Below, piece after piece: positions 13,823-26,508 of a stretch of DNA of 64,000 bases (the first letter of the stretch is position 1; the number at the start of each line of letters is the position of its first letter). The notes under the pieces are model-generated. The model made no database searches, was not told where the DNA came from, and was given only the letters and a program-made list of their open reading frames with translations. The translations under genes and the position numbers were made by a program. Source of the DNA: Populus alba (taxonomy: Eukaryota; Streptophyta; Magnoliopsida; Malpighiales; Salicaceae); the NCBI RefSeq assembly GCF_005239225.2, contig NC_133297.1, positions 1,124,392 to 1,188,391 of the forward strand. Direction: 5' to 3'.

Positions 13823-15416
13823 CTCTGTTGATCTGCCATCTAAGAAGTCTCCTGTCATCGTAGCTGACAAAACATGGAGCACTTTGTTTTTGAAGTTGTT
13901 AATCTGTCTGGTATATTGTTATTTTTCGAATTTTATTATATGTATTTCTTTGGTTATTGGTGTGTTCAGAAGAAATGGAGAACAGTTAAGGTCTTTTAAA
14001 GGCTTGTAATTTGTATCATGGAATTATGCTTGTCTGGTATAATTTTGACTCTCAGTCCCTATGCGGTGTTATATAGCCTGTGATTGTTCTATTATTGTTT
14101 TTCAGATATTGTTGAGCCAGAGGCTTTGTTGCTGTAAATGTGCTTGACGCAGTTGTTACAAATTGAGAATGCATGGCGCGGATTATATTTTTTATATGAT
14201 CCATCGGATTTGGATTTTATTTATTTTATTCTTTTTAGGACCGACAAGACTTGGATGGAAGAATTCAGATACACTTGCTAAATCACTCGATGAATATTTC
14301 GATATGCTAAAATGTCAAATGTGAGGTATTTTTTGTGTGGACACTTTAGAACATAGCTGTGATGTGAAATCCGACTTCATCAGGCAATATCTAATTTGAT
14401 TGAATAAACCAAACTCTATTTAAATTAATTTAGTAAGGTCAGTTTTAAATTAAGAAAATAATTTGATTGAGTTAACCAAACTCTATTTTAATTAATTTTG
14501 TCAGCTTTGAATAAAAAAAAAAAAGGGAAAAGGATGAATCTACGTTGTTTTTATAAACATTATATATTTTTTAATAATTGTTTTTATAAAACAATTAATC
14601 CAGATGACATAATGAGCAACCATTTTAATGAAAGTAATTAATTGATGATGAGGGAAGCAATGAGTTGACATAATAATGTTTAGAAATAAGTTGTATAGTG
14701 TTTTTGTAAAATAAAATATCATTTGAGATAATATAATTAAAAACTTTTTATTTGATTTTTATATGATTGTATTAAAATAATTGAGAAAACACTTCAATTT
14801 AATATATATTTTATGCGAAAAAAAATCTAATCTTTTTGTTAGAAAAAAGCAAGTTAAACTACGAAGAAACACTTTTCTAGGGCAATCTTCAAATCGAACC
14901 AGGCAAATGTAAAATTATATATATGCAAGTATCCAGCTGATTTTGGTGCTGCGAGGGTGACAAACGTGAGCTGGCTGCATAAACAGCATAACTAGTGGTT
15001 ACGATTGGGCTTCTTTTGACTATTTCATATTGGGCTTATTTTGTTCATGGGCTTTAAACTCCAGAGTATTTATGGCGTCCAACCCTGGGACTTGACATTA
15101 GGCTTTCGGCTTTTACAGGGGAAAACTAAGCGGCTCTAGCATCTCTGTACAAAAAGAATTCCGTGATACTTTTTGTTGCCAATTTGAAGTGAATTGATTA
15201 GAGCCAATCATGGTGAGGCTCTTTGTGGACTTAAGTTGGGCTTCCGTATTGAGAATCACAATGCCTAAATAATCCACTCATTCCCATCCCTCCGGAATTT
15301 CTCAAGAAAATTTCAAGCCTTGATAGTTTGGAAGGGTAAAAACTATATATTTCTTAAGATGGAAACAAATTATGATTGAAAAATCATACTTGCTGTAATA
15401 ATAATAATAGAAGCGG

Positions 15417-15420
<4 letters not shown>
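13823..15420. other. GRF 3' region and intergenic DNA
   Basis: The first several hundred bases are likely GRF 3' UTR (T-rich, no long frame). At about 14391-14510 a 40-bp segment containing AACCAAACTCTATTT is repeated at a spacing of about 68 bp. The rest is AT-rich with no supported gene. Confidence 0.45.

Positions 15421-15458
<38 letters not shown>
15421..15458. repeat. (AT)n microsatellite
   Basis: Nineteen uninterrupted AT units in non-coding sequence. Confidence 0.9.
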
Positions 15459-15459
<1 letters not shown>

Positions 15460-15461
<2 letters not shown>

Positions 15462-17520
15462 TTTGAAAAGAAACACACAGTAGATATACTATGAATTATA
15501 ATAATATATTATTTATTTAAAGCAATATTCTCATCACATTTTTTTTCAACTCCCACCTTATCTATTAAAAACAATAAAATTTAATCATCATCTTCTACTA
15601 TATCTAATCAAACACCCATTTCCATTCTCACAGTTTGAGAAATATTACATACGTTTCTAACTCTCATTCTGTTCTGCTCATTGTTTTCAACTCCTCTATG
15701 TATTGAATGGGAGTCCAATTAGGTTGCCCTGGACCAGATTGAACTTTGTAGAACGTCCGGTGTGCCTTGAAATAGGCCTAAAGAATCCATTGGTATGGCA
15801 ACTCGTGGCACAAAATCCTTGCACAGCACGTTTATTTTAACTTGGAAAGGATTGGGATATTGTACAACATACAAAGGAAATCGCCCAAGACAATCGTTTG
15901 AACTTTAAACAAGAACGGCAATGCGGAGACTGCATGCTTGACTAGAGTAGAGACACAATAAGATGAAGCAAAGAACAGAGCTCATCATTTCTCTTCTAGT
16001 GAACTGACAAATTCGATAAATTTACGTTTTTGGTCCGTCAGCAAGAAACCAAGGCCATCAAATTACTAGCTAATCAGTGCCACACGAAAATCAAGCCATT
16101 AAGTATTTTGTTTTAGAGTGGAAATTTTGAACCGTTTGACCACCACCCCAAGGTTCCAACTTCAACAAACCAATGTAATTTGTTTCCTCTACTCTTATCA
16201 ATTCCTCTGCTTTTTTATTCTTTTTCTACCATAATTACATCAGAGTTCTTGAAACCAGCTCTCAAGCCTTCACTTTTGCTTTCATCTGGTTTCATGGCGC
16301 ACGGTTTCTGTCCGTTACTGCTCTTGCTCTTCCCTTCTTAATTCCAAGTCACAGACCACAAAACATGTAGCTGAAGAATGTTTGAAGATAGCAATCAAAT
16401 TCCACGGATGAACTCCCAGTAAGAGAAGTAAAAAGGTTGAGCGAAATTCCACATGACAACTATAAATTGAAGGTAAGTTCTGCGTCAAGATATCATAAAA
16501 TGCTAGTAAAATCGCATCTTTAACAAGTTTAAGGACCCAACCACCCTTCCCACAATTATCTAGTGACCACCCAGCAGACATAGACAACTGCAACAGAGAT
16601 ATTTTCGGTACTGTCAACAACAAACCCGCAGGACACCCATTCCACTCCAATTTCAAACTCGTTTAGTTTCTCTTGACTCGTCTATGTTCAATAGATGGAT
16701 GCTCATGCAGCAGGTTCTGACCAATACACCTAACAAGGCACCCCAACCATGCCTGGGCACTCAACAAGCATCAACACCAATCCTCTGCATACAGGTTCCA
16801 GTTGTAAGGCTGGTAAAACCCATAACCATGCAAGTATAATAGAAAACAAAGCACCAAATATTGAATCAGAAACAGTATATAAACTCCAGTTCCCCTGTTT
16901 TACAGCACATTCAAATAAAGTTTCCCTAAATTCATTCAATGCGAGAACAATTAACTATAAAAATCCTATAACGCTTATGATGCAACAATCAAGAAATATG
17001 AATCTGTAATAACAATTTAGAGCACATGCAAACAAAATCTCCCTAAACTCCCACGATGCGAAACCAATTTACTAGAAAGATTCTACGATGCTTAAGCTGT
17101 AACTATCAATAAATCCGGATCGGTTAGAAATAACAGTTTATTGAAGAAACATCTTATGCTAAAAAAAATAAGAAATAAAATTTAACAAAAAACGAGTTAA
17201 GATAGAGTCAAGTGATATGGAGGCGTGCGTAACCCTAATCCACAGAATTTCAAATTCCATCAAATTAGGGCTTTAAACACCACCAGATTTAATTTAAGGA
17301 GCTGACAAAACACAAAGCATTTAAAGCAAATGCATTGCAAATCATGGTCCAGCTCCTTCAAACCCTTTAATTAATTCACCATAAAAAAACTAAATTTAAC
17401 ATGGAAATGATTTAAGCTGGACAACTCAAATCAAATCAGATAAATAATTTTTAATCCAATTAAAAATAAAATAAAGCATAGAAATTCAATAAAATAGAAT
17501 CTGAAATTAAAGACAAAAGA
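15460..17520 (-). other. Region downstream of the snoRNA promoter, no protein gene
   Basis: Read on the minus strand, this follows the telo-box/TATA promoter and the snoRNA candidate. It is less AT-rich than the flanks at 16250-16850, but the longest frame (113 codons, 16315-16656 minus) has no recognisable domain. It may be the rest of a non-coding precursor, possibly with more small RNAs. I found no second clear C/D pair. The stretch 17232-17275 holds a 7-bp inverted pair around ATTAGGG with another telomere-like motif. Confidence 0.35.
16904..17115. repeat. Diverged tandem duplication, 117-bp spacing
   Basis: Two copies start at AGCACAT (16904 and 17021) and can be followed together for about 95 bp. 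Shared landmarks are CCCTAAA, ATGCGA.A, AATT.ACTA and a terminal ATCAA.AAAT. Substitutions are frequent, so the duplication is old. It lies in the non-coding region downstream of the snoRNA promoter. Confidence 0.7.
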
Positions 17521-17621
17521 GAGGGTCGGTGCTCATATTCTATGGGTGTAAATGAGTCTGTCAAGCCATGGATATAGCATTCAGAACGATGAATTTTTTA
17601 TAATCATCACAGCCAACCCTC
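17521..17621 (-). ncRNA. Candidate box C/D snoRNA guiding 18S rRNA methylation
   Basis: On the minus strand, a 9-bp terminal stem (GAGGGTTGG 17613-17621 with CCGACCCTC 17521-17529, one G-U pair) encloses a C box TGATGA (17604-17609). A D'-like CTGA lies at 17581-17584, and a degenerate D box ATGA at 17533-17536. The 12 nt directly before that D box (17537-17548) are complementary to ATTCTATGGGTG, found in the conserved TGATTCTATGGGTGGTGG segment of plant 18S rRNA. The duplex sits where a 2'-O-methylation guide should be. By the D+5 rule the target is the U in ATTCU. This rRNA segment is a known guide target in other eukaryotes (yeast snR55 and vertebrate U61, from memory). The non-canonical D box and missing C' box are weak points. 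Its own promoter lies upstream. Confidence 0.6.
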
Positions 17622-17776
17622 TTTTTAATCTCCTTTTCTATCCGTAGATGGAGCAATTGATCAATAAAATTGTACAAACATAAAGAAAATAGAGGAAAAC
17701 ATGTTAAGAAGATGAGCAGCGGGCTGTGCAGGCGTCATGTTCATGGAGTGTTTAGTCCTCCTTTAAGCGGCATCGG

Positions 17777-17901
17777 TTATATAGAGAGGAAAGCCAGATG
17801 CGAAAAAAACCCTAGCCCTGAGTGCACAGTTATTAGTACCGATTGTTTCGTATGGAAGTGACGCCGTATTACTTACTTGATATTGAGATTTTTATTGGGC
17901 T
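17777..17901 (-). promoter_or_regulatory. Telo-box, site II and TATA promoter of the snoRNA locus
   Basis: In minus-strand order there is TGGGCT on the plus strand (17896-17901, site II type), a telo-box (AAACCCTA on plus, 17807-17814) and a TATA box (CTATATAA on minus, 17777-17784). Transcription would start near 17750, about 130 nt before the snoRNA. The combination of site II and telo-box is typical of Arabidopsis snoRNA and ribosomal-protein promoters. No open reading frame of note follows, which favours a non-coding transcript. Confidence 0.6.
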
Positions 17902-20900
17902 GTGCCGCCTGGGTTCTATCCGGGCTTGGAGTAGCTATAAACTGCATTTTCGAACAGAAATTGCGGGCTGTGTCCAAAGTTAGAAACCCACATAGTAATT
18001 TTAAAAATACTATGTGGGTTTTCCAATCCTAATCGGCAATGTGATTTAAAAATAAAACATTGTTAATATCTATTATTAAAAAAATTCCCAGTCAAGAAAA
18101 CTATGGTCATTTATGACCAGACGTGATTGAGCGGCCGCCTACGGCATTCCTAGGTATGCAGTTTTCAATGAACAAGTTGTATATATCCTGAAAATTTTCC
18201 TCGACATTTTTCAGTCTCCAGGATGCAAGACAGTAAATTTCCCTACTGATTCCTTTCATTTTATACGTTTTCCTATGGTTTGCCGAATTCCAAGTCTTGT
18301 AATTAAAAAAAGGAACCTGTCGTTCATGCAATATAATTAAAATCCAGCAATAAAACTAAAAAGGTTATTGTTTAGTGTATTATTGCTGTCTCGAAATAAA
18401 AATAAATAAAAACAATAGAAATAGATAATATATCCATGTCCTCCTACCTTCTACTTTATAAAGATGAAAATTCATTTCATTTCATAAAAATAAAAATATA
18501 TTTTCTTTGTTTTCATTTTCTTTCACTGAGCATATTTTTATTTTTTGAACCAATAACTAATCACAATTAATATTGCTTCCGATTTGCGTTTGGTCGAGAA
18601 CTTTGAAGAGGGGTGTTGTTGGTGATGACCCTCCACCGATGTTTCGCATGTGGAATAGCAAATATTTGACATGGGAATCTCAAAGAGATCCCACCCCATT
18701 TCCGAGCATTTATAGCATTTTTGTTATTGTTATAATGATTATTTTTAAAAATTTATTTTTGATATTAATACATTAAAATAATTTAAAATTATAAAAAATT
18801 TATTATAAAATACTTTTAAAATACAAAAATAAAAAATAAAAAAATTCTTATATTTAAGTTTAATAGGTGATCCTAATTTAGAAAATTTTATTTATTGATA
18901 TGATTGTCAAGAGCTCTATAAGTTTATAACCCTTAACCCTGGCTCGTATTAAATTGTGCAGTATATTTATGGGTGGGTCGGTCCGGCCTGTCGAAGCTCG
19001 GGTTGGTAGGTATGTTCTTGTCCTGGTTTATTGGGACTCGAGTGGTAGGTACTTGTTTTAGATTTTTTAAGTTCGCAGGGTTGGTAGTGAGATAGTCTCA
19101 GCTACCTTGTTTCTTTATCGACTTCTACTCACAATATCAGATCATGATTTTTTAAAGCTTGAACCAATAGGTATTTGCTTTCGATTTCTTGGATTAGTGG
19201 ATCTTAGCCTATCAACATTCATATCGGTAAGTTTCAGTTTTTTAAGAGTTGGATCGATAGGTATTTGAATTTAATTTTCATGGGTCAGTAGTTGACACTA
19301 AGATCGGTAGATATTTATTTACCTTGAATTTCTAGGTTATTACCTCCCAATAGTCAATACACCAGTGCCATAGATTAAGAAAACAAAATCTCTACATTTA
19401 ATAAAATATTGTAAAAAAAGTCATGTCTAGTTCTTGATATTTTTCAGGCCACCACCCCTTAACCTTAATAGTAATAAAATTTTAAAACTAAACATATTTT
19501 GGATTTTAAAAAAAATGAGTTTTGTAATATTATGAAGCTTACCTCGCAGAGGTTATTTGGACATTTGAAGTATAAAATTCAAGACACTTATTCTATATAA
19601 AATAAATAAATAAACAACAACTGTGTCATTTTTAAAAAATAAAATACAAGCGTTTGACAATCCTAACTACCTTAAATCATATATTGATTCGTATATATAA
19701 ACACATTTCCGAATAAAGCCAAGCCAAGCCAAGGAAAACCAGGAGCCCAAAAAATAAAAAAATTAAAGGAAGAAAAACTACTACCAGCGTGGTGTCTTCA
19801 CAAGAAACGACAAATATCCAGCAAGAGATTTCAAGATCCAGCGTTTAATTAAGTATTGATGAAAAATCATTTTCTGTAAACAGTAAGGTTTGGCATGAAA
19901 AATATTACTCGTTAAATCCAAGATGTAACAGACAATTAGAAAAGTAAATGCAACCGCAAGTACCTGACTAGAATTTTCTCATCGTTTTTAATAAAGATTA
20001 TAATCGTATTCTAGGGTTTGTCTATTTCTACAATTTTCAAATGCTGACTAGGGAGTGGTTGTAACGTGATCTATAGATGTTCAAAGGAGATGAATAAATC
20101 ACTAAGCACTGCCATCATTGCCATAAAAAAATGGAATCTTGCTGACTTCGAAAGCAAAACTCAGATTTGAGAGGGCATTGTTTTGCCCACAAATCTATTA
20201 TCAAAGCAGGGACATATCAAAGCAGGGACATAGTATTAGACAATCCTTAAATCTTTATCGGAATCCTTTTGTTACATAATAGATATATCTATTGCATGAT
20301 TGTTTATTGACGTGGTAGGTGTTTTGCTGTGGTTGTTTTTTAAAATATTTTTTATTTAAAAATTTATTAAAATAATATTTTTAAAAATTTTAAATTTTTT
20401 ATCATCATTTTAAAATAAAAAAAACATAAAAAATAATTTTAAATAAACAAAACTTGAAATTTAGCCAACTTCTGTCTGGGGCGCAATCCCAAACAAGAAT
20501 GTAGTGCATAGCCATAAATACAAGATTAAGACCTAGGTTACAATCCTGAATTGTAAATGAAATTTGTTTAGTATGTTTTGAAATTAAATCATTTATAAAA
20601 TTGACTTGAAAAACAATATGGCTATATATATAAATTGAAACTAATTAGAAAAAATAAATAAAATTCAAAACAACACTAAAATAATTAAAAATTAAAAAAA
20701 TCTTTTGGGTCTATTCAAAAGTCTTTTAATCCGACTTGTTATAAAAAGCTGACTCTTTATAAAACTTGATGTATAAAATTTTCTGATAAAATTTAAGTTT
20801 AATTTAACAATTATATTTATATTTATAATTATTTTTATTAGACTGGTTATTTAACGCTTACAAGTTTCTTCACAAATATTACCTCTTGTCCATGTGGTAA

Positions 20901-21366
20901 AACACATCCACAGGAGTAACTAATCCATCAATATAAAAAATTCACATGATATAAGCCGGTCAATGGTTAGCAAATGCAATTGTTCAACTATATACGCAGA
21001 AGCCAAGCGATCAAGTAAACAAAGCTGAAAATTAGAATTTACTACCCTTTACAATTAAGATTGCTGGCCCCTTGCAACTGGCACAAGCTAACCACTGGGT
21101 ATTTTCTCCCTGATCTACATGACACTGACTCCCTTGACCATTCAATTTCCAAGTTGTTGAAGTGTAGTGCTTCAACTTTCTTGACAACTTTGCTACGTTT
21201 CTTACGAATCATGTTATGACATAAAATCCTTAACAAACTGGACAGCAGTTTTTCCTGCTGTATGTTTTAATTGTGTACTCCTTTTCGTTACCTAAATAAC
21301 TGTTTGCCTTCTTTTCTAAGGAAAATAAGTGAGCCGTAAAAGGCATCAAGCACACGAGCATCTTCC
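17902..21366. other. Intergenic DNA with minor repeats
   Basis: No gene is supported. AT-rich MITE-like stretches occur at 18720-18850 and 20335-20460. The unit TATCAAAGCAGGGACA is perfectly duplicated in tandem (20199 and 20215). A degenerate repeat array at 19000-19320 is listed separately. Small frames at 18107-18331 and 21042-21236 (both minus) show no known domain. Confidence 0.45.
19000..19320 (+). repeat. Degenerate array of GGTAGGTATTTG-like units
   Basis: Five related cores occur near 19004, 19041, 19166, 19253 and 19303 (GGTAGGTAT, GGTAGGTACTTG, AATAGGTATTTG, GATAGGTATTTG, GGTAGATATTT). Several are followed by GATTTTTTAAG-like sequence. Spacing is irregular, so this is a decayed repeat rather than a satellite. 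Origin unknown. Confidence 0.45.
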
Positions 21367-21367
21367 T

Positions 21368-21376
21368 TTATAAAAG
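21368..21376 (+). promoter_or_regulatory. TATA box of the first VPFSWE-motif gene
   Basis: The sequence TTTATAAAAGCC lies about 55 bp before the start codon at 21426, implying a very short leader of roughly 25-30 nt. Confidence 0.55.
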
Positions 21377-21425
21377 CCTAACCAGCCATATCTCTATCCG
21401 GTACCACCCCAGAAGAACAGGAAAA

Positions 21426-21902
21426 ATGAGCCACAATGATGCAGTCCAGTCAAAAGTAAACGTGCCCTTTTCGTGGGAGCAGAAGCCTGGAGTGTCCAAG
21501 GTTACACGCCAAGAAGTACGCCCCGAGGACAGACGGCATTTCAGACTGAAATTGCCTCCTCCTCCTCCTCCTCCATGCGCGACGTCAAAGAGCGCTAAGT
21601 TTCCTCCTGACTCTTCCAAGAAGGGTATCGGGATTCAAGAAGACCCCTTTTTGAGAGCTTACAAGAAGTGTACCGGGTCCCCTATAAATGGCAAGTTGAC
21701 CAGTGATGGAAAGACTAATCGTGGAAGGCCTAAGATCGTGAGGAAGAACGCTGGTAGTCGCAGTAGCTCTCTCTCGTGTAAGTACTCCTGTTCTGTTGCC
21801 GGTTATCATTTGGCAAGAATGTCTCAGTTCTCTACACCGATTTCCAAAAGCGAAGGAGCTGGAAACGGACACTTACCGGGCAGTCGGTTTGCTAGCCGAT
21901 GA
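21426..21902 (+). CDS. Small plant-specific VPFSWE-motif protein, copy 1
   Basis: This is an intronless gene for 158 aa whose function I do not know. Near the N-terminus it has NVPFSWEQKPGVSKVT (about residues 12-27). A proline run (LKLPPPPPPPC) follows, then DPFLRAYKKCT, a basic Arg/Lys/Ser-rich segment, CKYSCSV and a Ser-rich tail. The VPFSWE..KPG motif is shared by plant proteins often grouped with DUF688, which are usually longer. There is no signal peptide or membrane segment, and the composition suggests a disordered, perhaps nuclear or cytosolic protein. The gene at 26047 is a diverged paralogue with the same motif order. The call as a real gene rests on that conservation, the TATA box and the start context; the family name is tentative. 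Confidence 0.8.
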   Translation: MSHNDAVQSKVNVPFSWEQKPGVSKVTRQEVRPEDRRHFRLKLPPPPPPPCATSKSAKFPPDSSKKGIGIQEDPFLRAYKKCTGSPINGKLTSDGKTNRGRPKIVRKNAGSRSSSLSCKYSCSVAGYHLARMSQFSTPISKSEGAGNGHLPGSRFASR

Positions 21903-22889
21903 TCATATATATCAGTTTTGAGCTGTACTCGAGATCAGCTTTGTTCATGATTTTCAATAATAAAAAAAAATGATTCATTGTGTGGAGTTGAGTTCAAATT
22001 GTGATCAATACCAAGGCACCAATAGTTAAAGGCTTAATGCCAGGAGAGTTTCCATTTTAGGTTGCATACGGCTCTACAGGATAATTCAATTTTACCGTTT
22101 AAAATTTGTCATTTTACCTCTAAAAATTCCTGACATCAAGAGATCAACCGAATGATTTAAAAATATATTAAAATAATTTTTATTTTATTTTTTTTTACAC
22201 ACATTAAAATTAATCATTAAAAAATAATAAAAATAATAATTTAATATTTTTTCAAGACAAGTATATTTTGAAAATACATTTAAAAATACAATACCAAACA
22301 ATCATCAATAACATTCAATAAAGACACTTCATTTCAGTGAACGCGTAAACCAGTTGTTGTAAAAAAAAAACATTTTTTCAATTACTTCGCCATTAAGTTA
22401 AACACTAAGAACTCTCAATGCTTCCGTCATAACTAATTAGAGTATGCTTGTCTAAATTTTTGTTTTTATGTTTATTGTGGAATACAGTCCTTCACAACAC
22501 AAACCGTGTAAGAATAAAAACATACTATATTTAATTCTTTATTTTTAATAATAAACACCACCACTAAAAACAAAAACAAAAAAACTTAGATAAACACACT
22601 GTATCTCGGTCACCCCCATGGTAAACGCATTGAATGAGTATCTCTAGATAAAGGTAGAACATTCAACGAATTTAGTAGAACGGTAACGGGGGGAGTTTGA
22701 CAAGCAGCGTCGCTATATGTTCAAGGGATTGACCACGGATTTTTGAAATTTAGACGGCTGTCCAAGAATACAACTCATGAATATTTATATTCAATTAATG
22801 ACTATAGGTAAATTCCTCATATAAATTTTTAAATAATCTTTTGTCATTATTTAATTATATAAATTTGGCTAAAACAATAGAAATCCCCG
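21903..22889. other. Intergenic DNA with an AT-rich MITE-like repeat
   Basis: The first about 150 bp are probable 3' UTR. At about 22150-22310 lies an AT-rich segment of the type ATATATTAAAATAATTTT..., ending in ACCAAACAATC, like the repeats near 20340, 28740 and 57230. No gene is visible. Confidence 0.45.
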
Positions 22890-23392
22890 TGTTAAAAAAT
22901 TATCTCATTCCAATAATTTAAGCTGTATTAAATGAGATTTTAAGATATGATTTATATTATTTTCTAACACATTTTCTCAAGTAAAAGTTCTTTAGGCTTA
23001 AAACTTTCACATGTTTACATTACCTTATACTTAATTTTTATCAAATAAATGAGGATGGTGAGATTCAAACTTGTGACCGCTTAGTCATTAAGGCTCTGAT
23101 ACTATATTAAAGAATCATCTCAACTCAATAGTTTAAACTATTAGGTGAGATTATAGCATATGATTTATTTTATTCTCTAACACACCTCCTCAAGTAAAAG
23201 CTCTTTGAGCTTGAAACTTACATATGTTAACATTACCTTATACTTAATTTTAATGGAGATTATGAGATTTAAACTCGTAACCACTTGGTCATCAAGATTT
23301 TGATACCATATCAAAAAACTATGCATCTTAACCCAATAACTTAAGTTATTTTAAATGAGATTTCAAGATATAGTTTATATTATTCTCGAACA
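22890..23392 (-). mobile_element. TRIM retroelement with three LTRs and two internal domains
   Basis: On the minus strand the order is LTR (23309-23392), internal, LTR (23105-23182), internal, LTR (22890-22969). Each LTR is about 78-84 bp and begins TGTT(A/C)GA(G/A)AATAA. The first LTR is followed directly by the primer-binding-like TGGTATCA, the second by TAGTATCAGAGCC, complementary to initiator tRNA-Met as in many plant retrotransposons. Before the second LTR is CTTTTACTTGAGGAGG (polypurine-tract position). Flanks CCCCG (22885-22889) and CCCTG (23393-23397) may be a 5-bp target duplication with one change. There is no coding capacity, as expected of terminal-repeat retrotransposons in miniature. 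Confidence 0.82.
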
Positions 23393-25890
23393 CCCTGAAT
23401 TGTTTTCTATTGACACGTCAATTTCTCTCTCTCTTTTATTTTAATAAATTATGGTGAGTAGCCAATTAATTTTATTGAGTAGCTAATGAATTGTAATTCA
23501 ACCCTGATATTAGTGTTTTTAATTGCTTAAAAGATTTAAGTTTGAATCTATATAAAAAAAAGTTTTTAATCTCTCTTATATGATAATATATAAAAAAAGT
23601 ATTCATAATTCAGGGAGTTTTTATGAGGTTTCCGTTAAAAATTTATGTGTAAGGTTTATATTTATATCACCAGGGGTCCAAAAAGGAATGAAGTGCATGG
23701 ATGCCATTAGATTGTGTTGCAAAGTTTGGGAAATTTCAATTTATAAATACGTGTTTATTTCTAATGGTACGTGGACGTGGACGAGTTTTAGCTTGTAGAT
23801 TTGTCATGTTATTCGTGTTTTGTCAGGGGCTAGGTTGTTTTATTTTTTTTATAAATAATTATATATAATTTTTTTCAATATATTTTTATAATTTAAATAA
23901 TTTTTTATACATACATACAAATAATAAATAAATAAATAATCATTACTGACATCTAAAAATAAAACTTGAAAAATTATGAGACAAATATAGATCGATATAT
24001 TTAATTTGAAAATATGAGACATTCACCCGGTTGTATTTGTTAAATTTATTTATTTAAATAAGTTTTTTTTATTTAAGCAAATGATAATATAAATAGAGAT
24101 ATAAATTAAATTAATTGAATAAAATAAAAGGGGAATAAACACATCTTGCAATGCTACACATATTAAAAATATTTTTTGAAAATATTTTTTTATTTAAAAA
24201 AATAAAGTCCATCCATACAAAAGATAAAAAAAATATATATATAGATGAATAAAAAAAACTCTTCAAATTTAAATGCATAACTAAAAAAATAATTATCATT
24301 TAAAAGAAGCTTTCTAAATAAAATGAAAAAAAGAATGTGTACTAATTTAAACATAAATTTTTAGAAGATAAATAAATGACCATAAAAAAAGAATTAGAAA
24401 AAAGAAGAAGCAAAAGTTAGGCACTGCAAGGCCTAGTAAACTAGCTCAACCTGTCTAACCCATTTTCTCAGGGTCCAAGCATGGGTTTGCCTTAGCAGAG
24501 CCGCATGATTGGGCCCTTAATTTTATTTTTTTTTGTAACTGGAAAGGACAACATGCTGTCCACCTTTTAAAAAAAATAATCAAATAACGCTTTGTCTGAT
24601 TTGCTCAGATTCAATAGCCGGAAAACTAGGGCTTAAGTTATTTTCACCCAAAAATTCATTTCTCAACCCATTTTTTTTTTACCTAAAACACCGTATGAAT
24701 TATGATAATTCTATTTATGGCATCAAAAAACCTAAAAAATTGCCCAAAAATCAAAATCGATCCTAATTAAAAAATAAACTAGAGATCATATATGTTTTTT
24801 CATGAACTTTAAAAATAAAAAAATACTTACTATGAACTTTCCTCATTAAATAAAACTATTTGACATAAATTAGTTTTGGTAGCCTAAATCAATGTTAATG
24901 ACACTTTTCTCTCTTTACCATCGAAATCCAATAACCTTTTTCTTTCCCCTCTCAGCCAAAGACTAAAAAGTAACCAAAAAAAAACTTTTATATCAAGATT
25001 GAATTGAAAAAATATTGAAGTACTGAAATTATATAATTTGCATGATTTTTTTAAAGTTCAAAAATCAAAGTATATTTTACAAAACTAATGACATGCCATC
25101 TATTTTTTACATCATTTTTTATTTTGGCCTTTTTTCTTTTAATTTTATCTTTTCATAAAAAATCAAAATCAATTGGAACTAAATCATCGAAAAAAAATTT
25201 GAGGATTGAATTGAAAAAAATATAAGATTTTGAACAACCTATCCACAATATTGTGTGAGAAGATGGACAATATTGAAATCTTGTACAATAAAAAATCCAC
25301 ACATTTTAAATTAATACTTAATTAATGGTTTCATACAAATGGAGTCAGCCAACCACTTATTTCTCAATAGAAAATTAGAAAAAATTTAAGCATCGAGTAA
25401 GGTTAATGTATCAGAAATAAAAAGCATAAATATAAAAATAATAATAAAAATGTTAATTTAGTTGAAGAAACGAAACACTGACATAAATTTATTTAAAATA
25501 AATTTTTATATTTTCAAAACTTGAAATACATAAAGATATATCTTTATTGTTTCCGTTATTTATATTCCAAGACTTTAACCAATTGCTACCGGTTTGTTTT
25601 TAAGAATTTAAAATAAAAAATAAAAATAATATCAGATAACTGATAAGATTACGTATTTAATTAAACTAGAGATGTTTGAGAATTGGACGGCAAGGAAAAT
25701 TTATAAATCTCGAGTATCTGTGCTTGTAGTTTCTTAGTAATTCTGATTTGTCTCTTTGCCTTGAACCATTTTTCCAAGCTCTCAACAAACTCTTATGATG
25801 CAGACCCCTAACGACTAATTAGTCATTTTTAGCCTACTTCATTTGTCTCTACTCTTACAATTTGTTTAAAAGGTACTAACCATGGCCTTA
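23393..25890. other. AT-rich intergenic DNA
   Basis: No gene is supported. Frames at 23580-23798 and 24111-24299 are AT-driven and have no domain. The stretch is dominated by poly-A and poly-T runs. Confidence 0.45.
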
Positions 25891-25899
25891 TACCTCCAC

Positions 25900-25912
25900 G
25901 TATATATATAGA
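25900..25912 (+). promoter_or_regulatory. TATA box of the second VPFSWE-motif gene
   Basis: GTATATATATAGA lies about 140 bp before the ATG at 26047 and is followed by CT-rich sequence (CTCTTCCTTCTTC), a usual plant start-site context. Confidence 0.55.
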
Positions 25913-26046
25913 CGCCTCCTTTGGCTCCTCGTATCTCTTCCTTCTTCACGTTTTATTCGCGTGGCATCAACCTTGATCGGCCTCTGTAAGCGTACAAGGA
26001 CTAGATCAACTCCAAAATCTCGAGATTAGGTGCCATAGCATTAGGT

Positions 26047-26508
26047 ATGAGCGTGAAGCAAAGCAAGATTCACTCAAAAGGAAACGTGCCCTTCTCATGG
26101 GAGAAAAAGCCCGGAGAGTCCAAGGTAACTAACCATCACGACTATCTTAGCAGAGAAACATCCGTGGTAAAGCTACAACCCCCTCCATGTCCGGTTGAAA
26201 GCTCCAGGATTTCAACTCACGATATCATAATCCCTCTTCCTCCGTGCACGTTCCAGGCTCCGGGTGCTCCTTTGAGAAGTTCTTCAAGAAGAGGCCTCAA
26301 GAAGGATTTTGATGACGACCCATTCTTGGCAGCTTATAAAGAGTGCACCAAGAAAGATAAGCCTGTTGGAAAAGATTTTGGGTCTGGACGGAGAAAAAGA
26401 GCAATATTTGACTTCTCATCATGCAAGCAATCGTGTAGTGTCCGTGACGATAACTTGGTTAGGGTTTCTCAGGTTCCCTACGAGAGAGAGAAATGGCACC
26501 ATTCGTGA
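26047..26508 (+). CDS. Small plant-specific VPFSWE-motif protein, copy 2
   Basis: An intronless gene for 153 aa, paralogous to the gene at 21426 and on the same strand. Shared blocks in the same order are NVPFSWE.KPG.SKVT (about residues 13-27), KLQPPP, DPFLAAYKECT, a basic stretch (GSGRRKRA) and CKQSCSV followed by a .L.R.SQ motif. Between the blocks the two proteins differ strongly in sequence and length, so the duplication is old or has evolved fast. Function is unknown. The basic GRRKRA run could serve nuclear import, which is inference only. Start chosen as the first ATG of the conserved frame, downstream of a TATA box. Confidence 0.8.
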   Translation: MSVKQSKIHSKGNVPFSWEKKPGESKVTNHHDYLSRETSVVKLQPPPCPVESSRISTHDIIIPLPPCTFQAPGAPLRSSSRRGLKKDFDDDPFLAAYKECTKKDKPVGKDFGSGRRKRAIFDFSSCKQSCSVRDDNLVRVSQVPYEREKWHHS